64,000 nt of DNA from Cetobacterium sp. 2A (GCF_014250685.1 NZ_JACFAJ010000006.1:62001-126000), one strand, 5' to 3'; positions 7,285-17,390 are shown, counted from the stretch's first letter. The notes: generated by a model from the letters alone, not told the origin. Translations and numbers: made by a program.

Positions 7285-8946
7285 CTATTTTACTTTATAA
7301 ACCACCTCTCCGTCTATAAAAGTTAATGTTGGTTTAACTTTCCATAAATCATCCTTATTCACTTCTTTTATATTATCAGAAAGAACTACTAAATCTGCAT
7401 ATTTTCCATCTTCAATTGTTCCTAACTTATCCTCCATAAACCAAAGATAAGCAGGATTTTGAGTATATATTTTTAGTGCCGAATATAAGTCTATTGCTTC
7501 TTCTGGATACCATCCATCTTTAGGATTTCCTTTCATATCTTTTCTTGTAACTGCAGCATGTATACCGTAAAAAGGTTCAATATAATCATTTGGGTTGTCA
7601 GATCCTCCTGTTATGATAACCCCACTATCATTTAAAGTTTTCCAAGCATAAGCTCCTTTTATTCTATCTGCACCTATTCTATCCTCAGCCATATTCATAT
7701 CTGATGTTGCATGAATTGGTTGCATGATTGCAATAACATCCATCTCTTTATATCTACCTATATCTCTTTTTGTAAGAATTTGTGAATGTACAACTCCGTA
7801 TCTTAATTCTTTATTTGTTTTTTCTTTTTCTTTAAATAGTTTCTCAAATGAATCTAAAACTTCTTCATTTGCCTTATCACCAATGGCATGTACATGAGGC
7901 TGATAACCTAACTCATAAGATTTTTCAACCAATCTATTTAATTCATCTACAGGAATAAGTCTATTTCCAAAATTCCCTTTTGAATCTGAATATTCCTCAC
8001 CCATAAGTGCCCCTCTACTTCCAAGAGCCCCATCATATTTAATCTTGTAACCTCTAATAGACATATGATCATTTAATGTATTATGTTCAGCCTTTATATC
8101 ATTATCTAAAAATGTTTTTGCTGTTTTTCCATCTAAAACAACATTTATTCTAGTCTTTATTTTCCCCTCTGAAATAAGTCTTTTTACTAATGGAATTGAA
8201 ATATCATCACCAGCATCAAAAACTGTTGTAAGACCAAGTCTTGAATACTCTTTATCTGCTAAAAGATAAGCAGTTTCCATTTCCTCTTCACTTAAAGCCG
8301 GCATTTTATCAGTTACAAGATTCATTGCTGAATCCACAAGAATTCCTGTGGGATTACCATTTGAATCTCTTATGATTTTTCCACCATCAGGATCCATAGT
8401 TTCTTTATTTATTCCTGCAATTTTAAGAGCTTCACTATTTACCCATATTGCATGGTTATCACTTCTAAATAATACAACTGGATTATTTTTAGAAACTGTA
8501 TCTAAATCACTCGCTAATGGAAGTTTCTTATCATCCCAAATAGTTTCATTCCAACCTCTTCCTCTAACCCAATTTTCTTTTTGTGCCAATTTTGCTTTTT
8601 CTTTTACATCTGATAAAATTTCATCTTTAGTTTTACCATTTCCTCTTATTTGAAGAAAAGTAAGACCAAATCTCAAGAAATGAAGATGAGTATCAGTTAA
8701 CCCAGGCATAACTGTTTTTCCATCCAAATCAATTTTTTTAGTATTTTTGTCTGCTAACTTTAATATATCATTACTCTTTCCTACAGATACAATTTTCCCA
8801 TCATTTACAGCAATAGCCTCAACCGAATCGTTTTCATTTTTCATCGTTAAAACCGAACCATTATAAAGTATTGTGTCAATCCCTTCACCAGCTTGTAATA
8901 TAGCTCCTATCCCACAAAAGGCCAATAATAACATAGTTTTTTTCAT
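7285..8946 (-). CDS. Amidohydrolase of the YtcJ type, exported
   Basis: Start 8946 is chosen because GGGGG lies seven bases before it; the ATG at 8952 abuts that site. The protein begins with a signal peptide (KKTMLLLAFCGIGAILQAG). It has an amidohydrolase-3 fold: TVMPGLTDTHLHFLRFG carries the metal-binding HxH motif near residue 75. Later conserved motifs are DGALGSRGALM, HVHAIGDKANEEVLD and ITGGSDNPND. The C terminus has the usual composite beta-strand (GTIEDGKYADLVVLSDN). The predicted location is periplasmic. Relatives hydrolyse amides, often of unknown identity, so the substrate is not assigned. It appears to be a single-gene unit. Confidence 0.88.
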   Translation of the reverse strand: MKKTMLLLAFCGIGAILQAGEGIDTILYNGSVLTMKNENDSVEAIAVNDGKIVSVGKSNDILKLADKNTKKIDLDGKTVMPGLTDTHLHFLRFGLTFLQIRGNGKTKDEILSDVKEKAKLAQKENWVRGRGWNETIWDDKKLPLASDLDTVSKNNPVVLFRSDNHAIWVNSEALKIAGINKETMDPDGGKIIRDSNGNPTGILVDSAMNLVTDKMPALSEEEMETAYLLADKEYSRLGLTTVFDAGDDISIPLVKRLISEGKIKTRINVVLDGKTAKTFLDNDIKAEHNTLNDHMSIRGYKIKYDGALGSRGALMGEEYSDSKGNFGNRLIPVDELNRLVEKSYELGYQPHVHAIGDKANEEVLDSFEKLFKEKEKTNKELRYGVVHSQILTKRDIGRYKEMDVIAIMQPIHATSDMNMAEDRIGADRIKGAYAWKTLNDSGVIITGGSDNPNDYIEPFYGIHAAVTRKDMKGNPKDGWYPEEAIDLYSALKIYTQNPAYLWFMEDKLGTIEDGKYADLVVLSDNIKEVNKDDLWKVKPTLTFIDGEVVYKVK

Positions 8947-9102
8947 ATTCATCCCCCTAAATATCTAAAATTGTTATTAGTATACTCCATAAAAATTAAA
9001 AACCAAAATTTTGGTATAGTTTTTTATAAAAATAGAGGAATATAAGTTGTTTTTATATATAAAACTAATAAACAAAAATAATTTAAAAAGGGGAAATTTA
9101 TT

Positions 9103-9813
9103 ATGCCTATCTTAGATATTATTCTTACAATTTTTATGGGAATTGGAATTGGATTTAGTGTAATGGGAATGTCTACATCTATTCTTTATTCTCCTTTAAT
9201 GGCGATTTTTTATGGAGCTAGGTTAGCAAACGGAATAATGTTTATTCCTTTTTTCTTTGCTAATTTATACGTAGCTTACAAACATCGAAATAACTATAAT
9301 AAAACTATTGTTTTAAAGATTTTACCTTTTGCATTTTTAGGAATGGGTTTAGCTGCATATTTTGGAAAAGATATCTCAGACGAAATGTTTGATAAAGTTT
9401 TTGCAATTTTAATAATATTTGTATCTATATTTTTTTTCACCAAAAAATACAGTTCAAAATTAAAAAAATTTGGATGGTTTTTCGGAGTGTTAGGTGGAGC
9501 CTCGTCCTATCTGGCCAATGTTGCTGGACCAGTTTTTAATATTTTTTTACTTAGTTTCAACCCAGAAGAAAAAAACTTTATAGGTACAAGAGCTTTTATT
9601 TATATCTATTTTAATATGGTGAAACTTTTTCTATATATCTATATATTTAAAAATATTAATTTTTTCACTATAAGCAGAGCTCTTATTGCTATCCCTATGA
9701 TTTTTGTTGGTATATTTTTAGCTAAGCTTTTATTAAAACATATAGATAAGGACGTCTTTGATAAAATTGTAATTTTTACTAGTTTGCTTATAGCATTAAA
9801 AATGCTCTTTTAA
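9103..9813 (+). CDS. TSUP family permease (TauE/SafE-like)
   Basis: The 236-residue protein has about seven or eight hydrophobic segments and TSUP-type features. An N-terminal GIGIGFSVMGMSTSILYSPLM half is echoed in the second half by FFGVLGGASSYLANVAGPVFNIFLL. The family exports or imports small organic anions or sulfur compounds; the substrate is unknown. ATG 9103 follows AAGGGG. The asparaginase-like gene begins 23 bases downstream with its own ribosome site, so the two form an operon, possibly linking transport to amide or amino acid turnover. Confidence 0.85.
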   Translation: MPILDIILTIFMGIGIGFSVMGMSTSILYSPLMAIFYGARLANGIMFIPFFFANLYVAYKHRNNYNKTIVLKILPFAFLGMGLAAYFGKDISDEMFDKVFAILIIFVSIFFFTKKYSSKLKKFGWFFGVLGGASSYLANVAGPVFNIFLLSFNPEEKNFIGTRAFIYIYFNMVKLFLYIYIFKNINFFTISRALIAIPMIFVGIFLAKLLLKHIDKDVFDKIVIFTSLLIALKMLF

Positions 9814-9836
9814 TTTTTAAACTTTAGGAGGATACT

Positions 9837-11138
9837 ATGGAAAACAAAGTTTTAATTCTTAATACAGGGGGAATGATTGATAAGAATCCTTCCTTAAATG
9901 GATTACCAGTCGATTATTTTGAATTGGAACCTCTTATTGATTCTTCAAATATGACACCAGATTTATGGAAACAAATAGCAAAAATCATAGGAAATAATTA
10001 TAATTTTTATCGTGGTTTTGTAATTTTTCATGGAACTGATACAATGTCTTATACTGCGTCTGCTCTATCTTTTATGCTAAAAAACTTAGAAAAACCAGTT
10101 GTCATTACTAATAGCTATCAAAATCTTATGTCAGCTGTTTATATTGCTGGAAATGAACTCTTTGATGTACGTTTAGTTCCAGAAGTTATGGTTTTATTTC
10201 AAGATGTACTTTTAAGAGGTAATAGATCAAAGAAGATGAATGCATCTGATTTCTTTGCTTTTGACTCCCCTAATTTCCCAGCACTTGGTGAAATAGATAA
10301 TGAGTTGAAAATCTCTAGAAATAGAACTTTAAAATCTCCTAAGAATAAATTTTATATTGAAGATAATTTCTGTACAGATGTGATAACAATCGATTTAATT
10401 CCTGGATTAAATCCTGAATTTTTAAAAAATATCGTATTATCTAATCCCTCTCTTAAAGGGATAATTTTAAAAACTTTTGGAAACGGAAATACCCCGACTA
10501 CCAATGACTTCTTAGATGTTTTAAACTTTATTAATAATCAAGGAGTTATTATTTTAAATATTTCCCAGTGTCCAACAGGAATAGTAAAAACTGGACTTTA
10601 TGAGTCAAGTTCTAAACTTTCTAAAGTTGGAGTTATCAGTGGTCAAGATATGACATGTGAGGCAGCTATTACAAAACTTATGCATCTACTAGCTAAAAAT
10701 TTATCCATTGAAGAAACTAAAAAACTTTTACAAATAGATATGGCTGGAGAGCAAACAATTAGTAATTACTCATTAAAAATAGACTCTGATAATTTTACAA
10801 AACAGTTGAATTTTTCAATAGATATCCCAGAAAAAGAAAGAGATGAAAATCTTGTGAAAGGTGTTGTTAGAGCTATTAATTTACACTGGAAAAATACTAT
10901 CTCTCCAACTGCATTAGTCACTATATCTAATAAACTCGATATAAAAAATAAAAACTTATCGTCTGGTCAGTTAGTAATTAAATACGGAGGTCATCTAGAA
11001 AAAGGAATTATTTTTCCAGTTGATACATCCTTAGAATCTTTACTAAGATATTCTAATGGGTTAGAAATTACTATTGAAACTGAAACTGAATTTTTAGCCG
11101 ATTGTATCGACTTCATGGTTTATACAGCAGATGTATAA
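9837..11138 (+). CDS. Asparaginase-family protein with altered nucleophile position
   Basis: The 433 residues comprise a type-I-like asparaginase core (about 1-330) plus about 100 extra C-terminal residues. The second catalytic motif is intact (HGTDTM around residue 63), as is the third region (LLRGNRSKKMNASDFFAFDSPNFP). The first motif reads LNTGGMID, whereas active enzymes have TGGTI, where the Thr after GG is the primary nucleophile; here it is Met13. It may therefore be inactive, use another residue, or have a different function. It is cotranscribed with the TSUP permease. Confidence 0.8.
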   Translation: MENKVLILNTGGMIDKNPSLNGLPVDYFELEPLIDSSNMTPDLWKQIAKIIGNNYNFYRGFVIFHGTDTMSYTASALSFMLKNLEKPVVITNSYQNLMSAVYIAGNELFDVRLVPEVMVLFQDVLLRGNRSKKMNASDFFAFDSPNFPALGEIDNELKISRNRTLKSPKNKFYIEDNFCTDVITIDLIPGLNPEFLKNIVLSNPSLKGIILKTFGNGNTPTTNDFLDVLNFINNQGVIILNISQCPTGIVKTGLYESSSKLSKVGVISGQDMTCEAAITKLMHLLAKNLSIEETKKLLQIDMAGEQTISNYSLKIDSDNFTKQLNFSIDIPEKERDENLVKGVVRAINLHWKNTISPTALVTISNKLDIKNKNLSSGQLVIKYGGHLEKGIIFPVDTSLESLLRYSNGLEITIETETEFLADCIDFMVYTADV

Positions 11139-11140
11139 AA

Positions 11141-11176
11141 AAATAAAGAGCAGGCTAAAAAGCTTGCTCTTTATTT
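11141..11176. terminator. Bidirectional terminator between asparaginase-like gene and MATE gene
   Basis: Arms AAATAAAGAGCA and TGCTCTTTATTT surround an inner GCT/AGC pair and an A-rich loop. It serves both convergent genes. Confidence 0.85.
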
Positions 11177-12480
11177 AATACAAATTTAAATACTAATAAT
11201 GTAGTTATAAACGTTAACAAATCAGAAAATGGTAGTGCTAACCAAATTCCATTTATTCCTAAAAGATTTGGTAAAATCATTAATGAAATAACTATAAACA
11301 CAACTCCTCTTAAAAGGGCTATTGTATTTGATACTTTAGCTCTTCCCATAGATTGTAGATAAGAGATGTTCATAAAATTAGCTCCTACAAACACTATGGC
11401 ACTTGAATAAAGCAGTAATCCTTTGGCTGTTAAAGGAATAAGTTCAGCTTCCTCCGTAAATAATCTAACTATTGGAACTGCAAGAACTTTTACTAAAATA
11501 AGAGATGCAACTCCAGCTAAGAAAGAAAACTTATGAGCAAATCTAAATATTTCTTTAACTCTTCCCATATTGTTTTTACCGTAGTTATAACTAACAATTG
11601 GTTGAATTCCTTGTGATAACCCAGTAAAAAACATTCTTAGTATTACAAATGAGTAAGAGATAATTCCAAAAGCAGAAGCCCCTATGATTCCAACTCTTTC
11701 CATTAAAACAATATTTAAAAGAATTGTTATAACCATAACAGCAAATTCTAATACAAATGAAGAGAATCCGACAGAAAGTATTTTATTTATTATGTTCCAT
11801 TCTATCTCTTTTAAATTAATTTTAAATTTAAATGTAGATCCAATAAAATGTGTACACAGATAACCTGCTGAAAGAACTTGGCCAATAGCAGTAGCATAAG
11901 CTCCTCCCTCTATTCCCATATTCATTTTAAATATGAAAACATAATCAAGTACTATATTAGTAATCGCTCCTATAACCAGAGAATACATGGCTTTTTTAGG
12001 TGCATTATCATTTCTTACTATAGCATTTAGCGAAATCGATAACATTAGAAAAAGAGTAGCTAGTATACAAGGATACATATATCCTTTTACCATTGGAAGT
12101 AAATTTTCATCTGCTCCCATAACTTTCATCAAAGGATTGGTAAACATAAATACAATAGAAGCTATAAATGTATAAAATATAACATTTAAGAAAATTATAT
12201 AAGAGAAACATTTATTTCTATACTGTATATCTTCACTTTTAATTGAAATTAACGTTGCTCCACCTGTTCCAAACATTAAACTTAATGCTGCCATAAGATT
12301 GATAAGAGGATATCCTATATTAACTGCTGCAATCCCTTGACTTCCAATCCCCCTTGCTATAAAAACTCCATCTGCTACAACATATAAAGAATTAACTGTC
12401 ATACCTAAAGCTGCTGGAATTGCAAACCTATAAAATAATTTTTTTACCGAATCTTTTTCTAAATCAATTTTTTTTGACAT
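11155..12480 (-). CDS. MATE family efflux transporter
   Basis: The 441-residue protein has the twelve-helix layout of MATE transporters. Its two homologous halves start with LFYRFAIPAALGMTVNSLYVVADGVFIARG and ILSVGFSSFVLEFAVMVITILLN. The family motif GLSQGIQPIVSYNYG lies around residue 280. It would export cationic drugs or metabolites using a sodium or proton gradient in the inner membrane; the substrate is unknown. The weak ribosome site upstream and 30-base gap leave it unclear whether it is read with the preceding small gene. Confidence 0.92.
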   Translation of the reverse strand: MSKKIDLEKDSVKKLFYRFAIPAALGMTVNSLYVVADGVFIARGIGSQGIAAVNIGYPLINLMAALSLMFGTGGATLISIKSEDIQYRNKCFSYIIFLNVIFYTFIASIVFMFTNPLMKVMGADENLLPMVKGYMYPCILATLFLMLSISLNAIVRNDNAPKKAMYSLVIGAITNIVLDYVFIFKMNMGIEGGAYATAIGQVLSAGYLCTHFIGSTFKFKINLKEIEWNIINKILSVGFSSFVLEFAVMVITILLNIVLMERVGIIGASAFGIISYSFVILRMFFTGLSQGIQPIVSYNYGKNNMGRVKEIFRFAHKFSFLAGVASLILVKVLAVPIVRLFTEEAELIPLTAKGLLLYSSAIVFVGANFMNISYLQSMGRAKVSNTIALLRGVVFIVISLMILPNLLGINGIWLALPFSDLLTFITTLLVFKFVLNKEQAF

Positions 12481-12510
12481 TTTGCGAACTTTTACACCCC
12501 AATGTTTTTC

Positions 12511-12714
12511 TTATTTTATATTTAAAATTTTGCAATTTTTATACTCATCGCCTGTACTATTTCTATAAGTACAAGTTCCTGTAATTTTTTTGCATTTTAC
12601 CGATGTATAACCGTCATAAACTATTCCTATTGAATTTTCACAATTTAAAACTGGGAATTCTTTTAAAAATTCCTTTTTCTCTTCTAAACTTATTAAATAC
12701 TTTTCCATTTTCAC
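12511..12714 (-). CDS. Small cysteine-containing protein, unknown
   Basis: The 67-residue ORF contains four cysteines (NCENS, VKCKKITGTC and KNC) in an otherwise polar sequence, without a signal peptide or membrane span. A metal-binding or disulfide fold is possible. It lies 6 bases after the YoaK gene and has an AAGGTG ribosome site, so it is probably translated as part of that operon. I do not recognise the family. Confidence 0.5.
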   Translation of the reverse strand: MKMEKYLISLEEKKEFLKEFPVLNCENSIGIVYDGYTSVKCKKITGTCTYRNSTGDEYKNCKILNIK

Positions 12715-12720
12715 CTTCCT

Positions 12721-13413
12721 CTAAACTTGACTATAATATCTTCTTCTAATTTCAAAATAAAATAATGCTACTAAGACGTACGCTAATGAGAAAAAGTAAA
12801 AGAAATTTTCTTCAAAAGTTTTATATCCTATAACTCCTAAAATTCCACCTAATGTGAATGATGAAATATTATAAGTAAAAAATCTAAGTCTCCAAGCTAC
12901 ACTTTTATTCCCTTTTAAATAATGTCCTATATATATACCTAAATCTGTAACTGATCCTGTAATATGTGTTGTTCTTATTACAGTCCCCTTATACATTATA
13001 AAAAGCCCATTTTGAAGTCCCATTAACATTGCTAAAATTAGCATAAAAACAATATTTCCATATAAAAGTTTATTGGAAATACCAACTATTAAAGCCATAA
13101 CTATAAATGTTACTCCATATCTTTTTTTCAATTTAAATTCTTTCTCACCAATTAAAATTCCTGAAACTATTGCACCACATAAAAACATGATAAGAACACC
13201 AAGAACTTTATATAGATTTTGAACGTTTCCTAAAAATATATCAATTGGAACTCTTGATAAATTTCCTGTTAAATGAGATATTGATATAGAAAACGCAAGC
13301 ATTCCTGCCACATTCAATGCTCCACTCAAAAATGTTATAAAATTTATCCAATACAGTAGTGTTCTATTTTCCTCTTCCATAATCCCCTCAAATATGACTT
13401 TATTTATTTCCAT
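12721..13413 (-). CDS. YoaK/DUF1275 family membrane protein
   Basis: The 230-residue protein has about six hydrophobic segments and features of the DUF1275 family. These include LLYWINFITFLSGALNVAGML, the ISHLTGNLSR motif near residue 50, and GLQNGLFIMYKGTVIRTTHITGSVTDLG in the second half. The function of the family is not established; it looks transporter-like. It follows the YhcH gene by one base, so the two are cotranscribed. Confidence 0.85.
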   Translation of the reverse strand: MEINKVIFEGIMEEENRTLLYWINFITFLSGALNVAGMLAFSISISHLTGNLSRVPIDIFLGNVQNLYKVLGVLIMFLCGAIVSGILIGEKEFKLKKRYGVTFIVMALIVGISNKLLYGNIVFMLILAMLMGLQNGLFIMYKGTVIRTTHITGSVTDLGIYIGHYLKGNKSVAWRLRFFTYNISSFTLGGILGVIGYKTFEENFFYFFSLAYVLVALFYFEIRRRYYSQV

Positions 13414-13414
13414 T

Positions 13415-13867
13415 TTAATACTTTATTTTAAAAATTGCCTTTTTTATTTTTTCTGGTTTTTCAGTGGCCATTATTGGCATATGTGGCTCGTCAGGAAAAA
13501 ATATTATAAATCTATCATTTTTCATTTCAAAAATTTGCTTAGGTTCTCCTTTAAGTGCTGCAAAATCTTTTTCTGAATCATATGGTAAATCAGCTTCTAG
13601 TTCCTCTTCTAAAGAATATCCAATAGATTCATTTCCTTCAATTAAAACATGAATATCTGCATATTTCTTATGAGTTTCAAAGAAACAATCCTTTTCTAAC
13701 TTTGTATCTATTTCTTGAATATTAAAAAATAAGTTATCTCCATCTATTTCATTCTTTCCAACTTTACCGTTAAGGTATTCACCACTCTCAATAACCTCAA
13801 TAGCTTTATCTAAAGAGCTAGACATTCCCTTATAAAATTTTAACTCATTCATTTTTCCAAATATCAT
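13415..13867 (-). CDS. YhcH/YjgK/YiaL family protein
   Basis: The 150-residue cupin-like protein has the family landmarks FFNIQEIDTK, ETHKKYADIHVLIEGNE and the C-terminal FFPDEPHMP. The histidines of the latter two probably bind a metal. Members are found in sialic acid and other sugar catabolic loci, where a sugar isomerase or anomerase role has been proposed; no sugar genes are adjacent here. ATG 13867 is preceded by GGGGG at about seven bases. It is the first gene of the YhcH-YoaK-small-protein unit. Confidence 0.88.
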   Translation of the reverse strand: MIFGKMNELKFYKGMSSSLDKAIEVIESGEYLNGKVGKNEIDGDNLFFNIQEIDTKLEKDCFFETHKKYADIHVLIEGNESIGYSLEEELEADLPYDSEKDFAALKGEPKQIFEMKNDRFIIFFPDEPHMPIMATEKPEKIKKAIFKIKY

Positions 13868-13957
13868 TTTTCATCCCCCTTTTTTTAATAACTCACAAGT
13901 AATATTTATTCATATTTTAAAATTATTGTCAATTGATATTTTTACTTCTTATTTAGA

Positions 13958-13986
13958 TTGATTTTTTCTGTTAATTCTTTTATAAT
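13958..13986 (+). promoter_or_regulatory. lepA promoter
   Basis: TTGATT (13958-13963) and a perfect TATAAT (13981-13986) are spaced by 17 bases. The start of transcription near 13993 rules out the in-frame GTG at 13992 as the translation start. Confidence 0.85.
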
Positions 13987-14021
13987 GTAGTGTGAATAAA
14001 TTAATAATTGGGAGGACATCA

Positions 14022-15824
14022 GTGTTACAAAAATTTAAAAGAAATTTTTCTATTATAGCACATATAGACCATGGTAAGTCTACAATCGCCGATAGACTTC
14101 TTCAAGTTACTGGAACAGTTACTGAAAGAGATATGAAAGAACAACTTCTAGATTCGATGGAGTTGGAAAGAGAAAAGGGAATTACAATAAAAGCTCAGGC
14201 TGTTACTTTAAAATATGTAGCAAAAGACGGACAGGAATATGAATTAAACCTAATTGATACTCCAGGACACGTTGACTTCATCTATGAAGTTTCTAGATCA
14301 CTATCAGCTTGTGAAGGTGCACTACTTGTTGTAGATGCTGCTCAAGGTGTTGAAGCTCAAACTCTTGCTAACGTATACTTAGCTCTTGAGAACAATCTTG
14401 AAATTGTTCCTGTTATCAATAAAATCGATTTACCTGCAGCAGATGTTGATAAGGTAAAAAATGAAATTGAAGATATTATTGGACTTCCTGCTGATAACGC
14501 AGTTCTTGCTTCAGCTAAAGCCGGTATAGGAATTGAAGAACTTCTTGAAGCAATTGTTGAGAGAATTCCTGCTCCTAACTACGATGAGACAGCACCTTTA
14601 AAAGCTATGATTTTCGATTCACTATTCGATGATTATAGAGGAGTTATAACTTATGTTAAAGTTTTAGACGGTTCAATCAAAAAAGGTGACAAAATTAAAA
14701 TTTGGTCAACTGGAAAAGAATTCGATATTCTTGAATGTGGAATATTTGCTCCTACTAAAAAAGAAAGACCTGAACTTTCTTCTGGATCAGTTGGATATAT
14801 CATAACTGGTATCAAAACAATCCAAGATACTCAAGTTGGAGATACTATAACTCATGCTAAAAATCCTTGTTTAGAGCCTCTAAATGGATTTAGACCAGCT
14901 CAATCAATGGTATTTGCGGGATTATATCCTCTTTCTACAGATGATTACGAAGATTTAAGAGAAGCTCTTGAAAAACTTCAACTAAATGATGCATCTCTTA
15001 CATTTGTACCTGAAACTTCACTTGCTTTAGGTTTTGGATTTAGATGTGGATTCTTAGGACTTTTACATATGGAAATTATCGTAGAAAGATTAAGAAGAGA
15101 ATATGATATAGATTTAATATCTACATCTCCATCAGTTGAATACAGAATTATCGACGAAGCTGGAAACACAAATGTTATCGATAACCCTTGTGAATTCCCA
15201 GAAGGTGGAAAGTTAAAGTATTCTGTTGAAGAACCTTATATCAAAGGAAGCATACTTACTCCTAAAGATTATGTTGGAAACGTAATGGAACTTTGCCAAG
15301 AAAAACGTGGAGTTTATATTGATATGAAATATATAGACGATACTAGAGCTATGGTTGTATATGAGTTACCTCTTGCTGAAATAGTTATCGATTTCTATGA
15401 TAAACTAAAATCTAGAACAAAAGGTTACGCATCATTTGAGTATGAAATGATTGGTTACAAAGAAGCTAAACTTGTTAAAGTTGATATTTTAGTTTCAGGA
15501 AACGTTGTAGATGCCTTTTCTTTCATAGCACATGCTGATAACGCTGCTTCTAGAGGAAGAGCAATCTGTGAAAAATTAAAAGATATTATTCCTAGACAAC
15601 AATTTGAAGTACCTATCCAAGCTGCACTAGGTGCTAAAATAATTGCTAGAGAAACTATCAAAGCATATAGAAAGAACGTACTTGCTAAATGTTATGGTGG
15701 AGATATATCAAGAAAGAAAAAACTATTAGAAAAACAAAAAGCCGGAAAGAAAAGAATGAAGATGATTGGTAACGTTGAGATTCCTCAAGAAGCTTTCGTA
15801 TCAGTACTTAAACTTAACGACTAA
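14022..15824 (+). CDS. lepA: Elongation factor 4 (LepA GTPase)
   Basis: Ribosome-associated translational GTPase of 600 residues. The start is the GTG at 14022, six bases after GGGAGGA. The in-frame GTG at 13992 lacks a ribosome site and would fall at or before the transcription start. G motifs are [18 protein letters not shown] (G1), DTPGHVDF (G3) and NKIDLP (G4). The LepA-specific C-terminal domain follows, with [22 protein letters not shown] near the end. No partner gene is present downstream before the terminator. Confidence 0.97.
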   Translation: MLQKFKRNFSIIAHIDHGKSTIADRLLQVTGTVTERDMKEQLLDSMELEREKGITIKAQAVTLKYVAKDGQEYELNLIDTPGHVDFIYEVSRSLSACEGALLVVDAAQGVEAQTLANVYLALENNLEIVPVINKIDLPAADVDKVKNEIEDIIGLPADNAVLASAKAGIGIEELLEAIVERIPAPNYDETAPLKAMIFDSLFDDYRGVITYVKVLDGSIKKGDKIKIWSTGKEFDILECGIFAPTKKERPELSSGSVGYIITGIKTIQDTQVGDTITHAKNPCLEPLNGFRPAQSMVFAGLYPLSTDDYEDLREALEKLQLNDASLTFVPETSLALGFGFRCGFLGLLHMEIIVERLRREYDIDLISTSPSVEYRIIDEAGNTNVIDNPCEFPEGGKLKYSVEEPYIKGSILTPKDYVGNVMELCQEKRGVYIDMKYIDDTRAMVVYELPLAEIVIDFYDKLKSRTKGYASFEYEMIGYKEAKLVKVDILVSGNVVDAFSFIAHADNAASRGRAICEKLKDIIPRQQFEVPIQAALGAKIIARETIKAYRKNVLAKCYGGDISRKKKLLEKQKAGKKRMKMIGNVEIPQEAFVSVLKLND

Positions 15825-15827
15825 TAA

Positions 15828-15859
15828 AAAAAGGGACAGATTAAATTCTGTCCCTTTTT
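15828..15859. terminator. Terminator between lepA and the purine permease gene
   Basis: Perfect stem AAAAAGGGACAGA with TCTGTCCCTTTTT and a six-base loop. It serves both convergent genes. Confidence 0.9.
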
Positions 15860-15867
15860 ACTTTTTG

Positions 15868-17154
15868 TTATTTAGTCATTAGTTCTATAAGTGAACCTAA
15901 TCCTATTATCCACATTACTGGCTTTACATCTTTTGGTCTTCCGTTAAATAAACAAACTAAGATGTAAGATAGGAATCCAAATGCTATTCCTGTTGAGATG
16001 CTATAAGTTAAAGGCATCATAATTATAGTTAAAAAACATGGTATTGCAATCTCTATGTTATGGAAATCTATATCTAATAAGTTTTTAAACATATATACCC
16101 CAACTAATATAAGTGCTGGAGCTGTCGCAAATGCTGGAACTATTCCTATTATTGGTGAAAATAACAGCGATGCTAAAAATAATGTTGCAGTTGTTAGAGC
16201 TGTTAATCCAGTTCTTCCTCCAACTGCTATTCCTGAAGCCGATTCAACAAATGTTGTTGTTGTTGATGTTCCAAGAAGAGATCCTATTACTGTAGCTACA
16301 GCGTCAGCTTCTAAAATTTTACTTACATTTTTAATTTTTCCTTTTTCATCTATCATTTCAGCTTCGTGGGCACACGCCATTATTGTTCCTAATGAATCAA
16401 ATAAATCAACGAACATGAACGAAAACATTGCTCCGAAAAGTGCTGGTTTTAATGCTCCAAGAATATCAAGCTTAAAAGCTATTGGCGCTATACTAGGTGG
16501 TAAAGATACTATCTCAGTTGGAAGTCCAACTGCCCCTAACATTATTCCAAGAACAGTTGTTGCAACTATTCCTATTAAAATTCCACCTTTTACTCTTCTC
16601 ATTTCTAATAATCCCATTACTGCAAATCCAAAAAGTCCTAAAACAACTTTTATATCAAACTTTCCAATTCCTACAAGTGTTGCTGGATTTGAAACTATAA
16701 GTCCCATTCCCTGCATTCCGATGAAAGCTATAAATAATCCTATTCCAGCTCCAACTGCTAATCTTAATTCTGTAGGTATTGCATCTATTATCTTCTCTCT
16801 AAGTCCAGAAAATGTAAGAACCATAAATAATACTCCAGATATGAAAACTACTCCTAAAGCTTGTTGCCAAGTAGCTCCTTTTCCAAGTACAAGTGTAAAA
16901 GTAAAAAATGCATTCAGTCCCATTCCAGGTGCCATAGCCAGTGGGGCATTAACCCAAAGTGCTGTTATAGCTGTTCCTATTGCCGAAGCTAAACATGTTA
17001 CTGTTATAAGAGCTCCCTTATCCATCCCTGTCATGCTAAGTATTGAAGGATTTACAAAAATAATATACGCCATTGTTAAAAATGTTGTTACCCCTGCAAT
17101 GATTTCTTGTTTTATTGTTGTACCATGCTCCTGTAATTTAAAAATCTTTTCCAT
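15868..17154 (-). CDS. Purine base permease (AzgA/PbuG-type)
   Basis: The 428-residue protein has about 12-13 membrane segments and the signatures of AzgA-type hypoxanthine/guanine/adenine permeases. These are TTFLTMAYIIFVNPSILS, APGMGLNAFFTFT, GIGLFIAFIGMQGMGLI, FVDLFDSLGTI and SGIAVGGRTGLTAL. It imports purine bases by proton symport in the inner membrane. A guanine-type riboswitch and terminator lie in its leader, as expected for a gene turned off by guanine or hypoxanthine. Confidence 0.93.
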   Translation of the reverse strand: MEKIFKLQEHGTTIKQEIIAGVTTFLTMAYIIFVNPSILSMTGMDKGALITVTCLASAIGTAITALWVNAPLAMAPGMGLNAFFTFTLVLGKGATWQQALGVVFISGVLFMVLTFSGLREKIIDAIPTELRLAVGAGIGLFIAFIGMQGMGLIVSNPATLVGIGKFDIKVVLGLFGFAVMGLLEMRRVKGGILIGIVATTVLGIMLGAVGLPTEIVSLPPSIAPIAFKLDILGALKPALFGAMFSFMFVDLFDSLGTIMACAHEAEMIDEKGKIKNVSKILEADAVATVIGSLLGTSTTTTFVESASGIAVGGRTGLTALTTATLFLASLLFSPIIGIVPAFATAPALILVGVYMFKNLLDIDFHNIEIAIPCFLTIIMMPLTYSISTGIAFGFLSYILVCLFNGRPKDVKPVMWIIGLGSLIELMTK

Positions 17155-17205
17155 CTCTCCTCCTGCAAAATTTCTATAAATTAATATTTATTTAACAATA
17201 TTTAA

Positions 17206-17343
17206 AAAGGGCCTATATAAAATATATAGGCCCTCTCAAAGATATGAATAATAATGTAATTATTCATATTTCTATTTTGGCCCATAGCAAGTTATTATCG
17301 GTAACTCGTAGAAACTCTCCACCGTATTAGGAGTATATATGGG
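17206..17343 (-). ncRNA. Purine (guanine-type) riboswitch with terminator, upstream of the purine permease
   Basis: On the minus strand P1 is ATCCCATA/TATGGG, P2 is ACTCC/GGAG-like and loop 2 is TAATACGG. J2/3 is GTTTCTACG and P3 is AGTTA/TAACT with loop CCGATAA. J3/1 is GCTATGGG, and its C marks guanine/hypoxanthine specificity. The aptamer covers about 17279-17343. Downstream lie an 11-bp hairpin (17242-17268) and a terminator with stem GGGCCTATATA/TATATAGGCCC (17209-17234) followed by T's, close to the ATG. Confidence 0.92.
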
Positions 17344-17361
17344 ATTTATTTTTCTTCCTAA

Positions 17362-17390
17362 ATAATATTTTATATTTTTAATTTTGTCAA
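17362..17390 (-). promoter_or_regulatory. Promoter of the purine permease transcript
   Basis: On the minus strand TTGACA (17385-17390) and TATTAT (17362-17367) are spaced by 17 bases, just upstream of the aptamer. Confidence 0.8.

Noticed and set aside
13992-14021. Upstream GTG start for lepA
   Set aside because: No ribosome site, and it lies at the predicted transcription start; GTG 14022 has GGGAGGA and gives the normal LepA N terminus.
16055-17179. A 374-codon forward ORF opposite the purine permease gene
   Set aside because: It is a low-complexity Ile/Pro/Ala-rich reverse-complement shadow of an unmistakable membrane transporter, with no ribosome site or family features.
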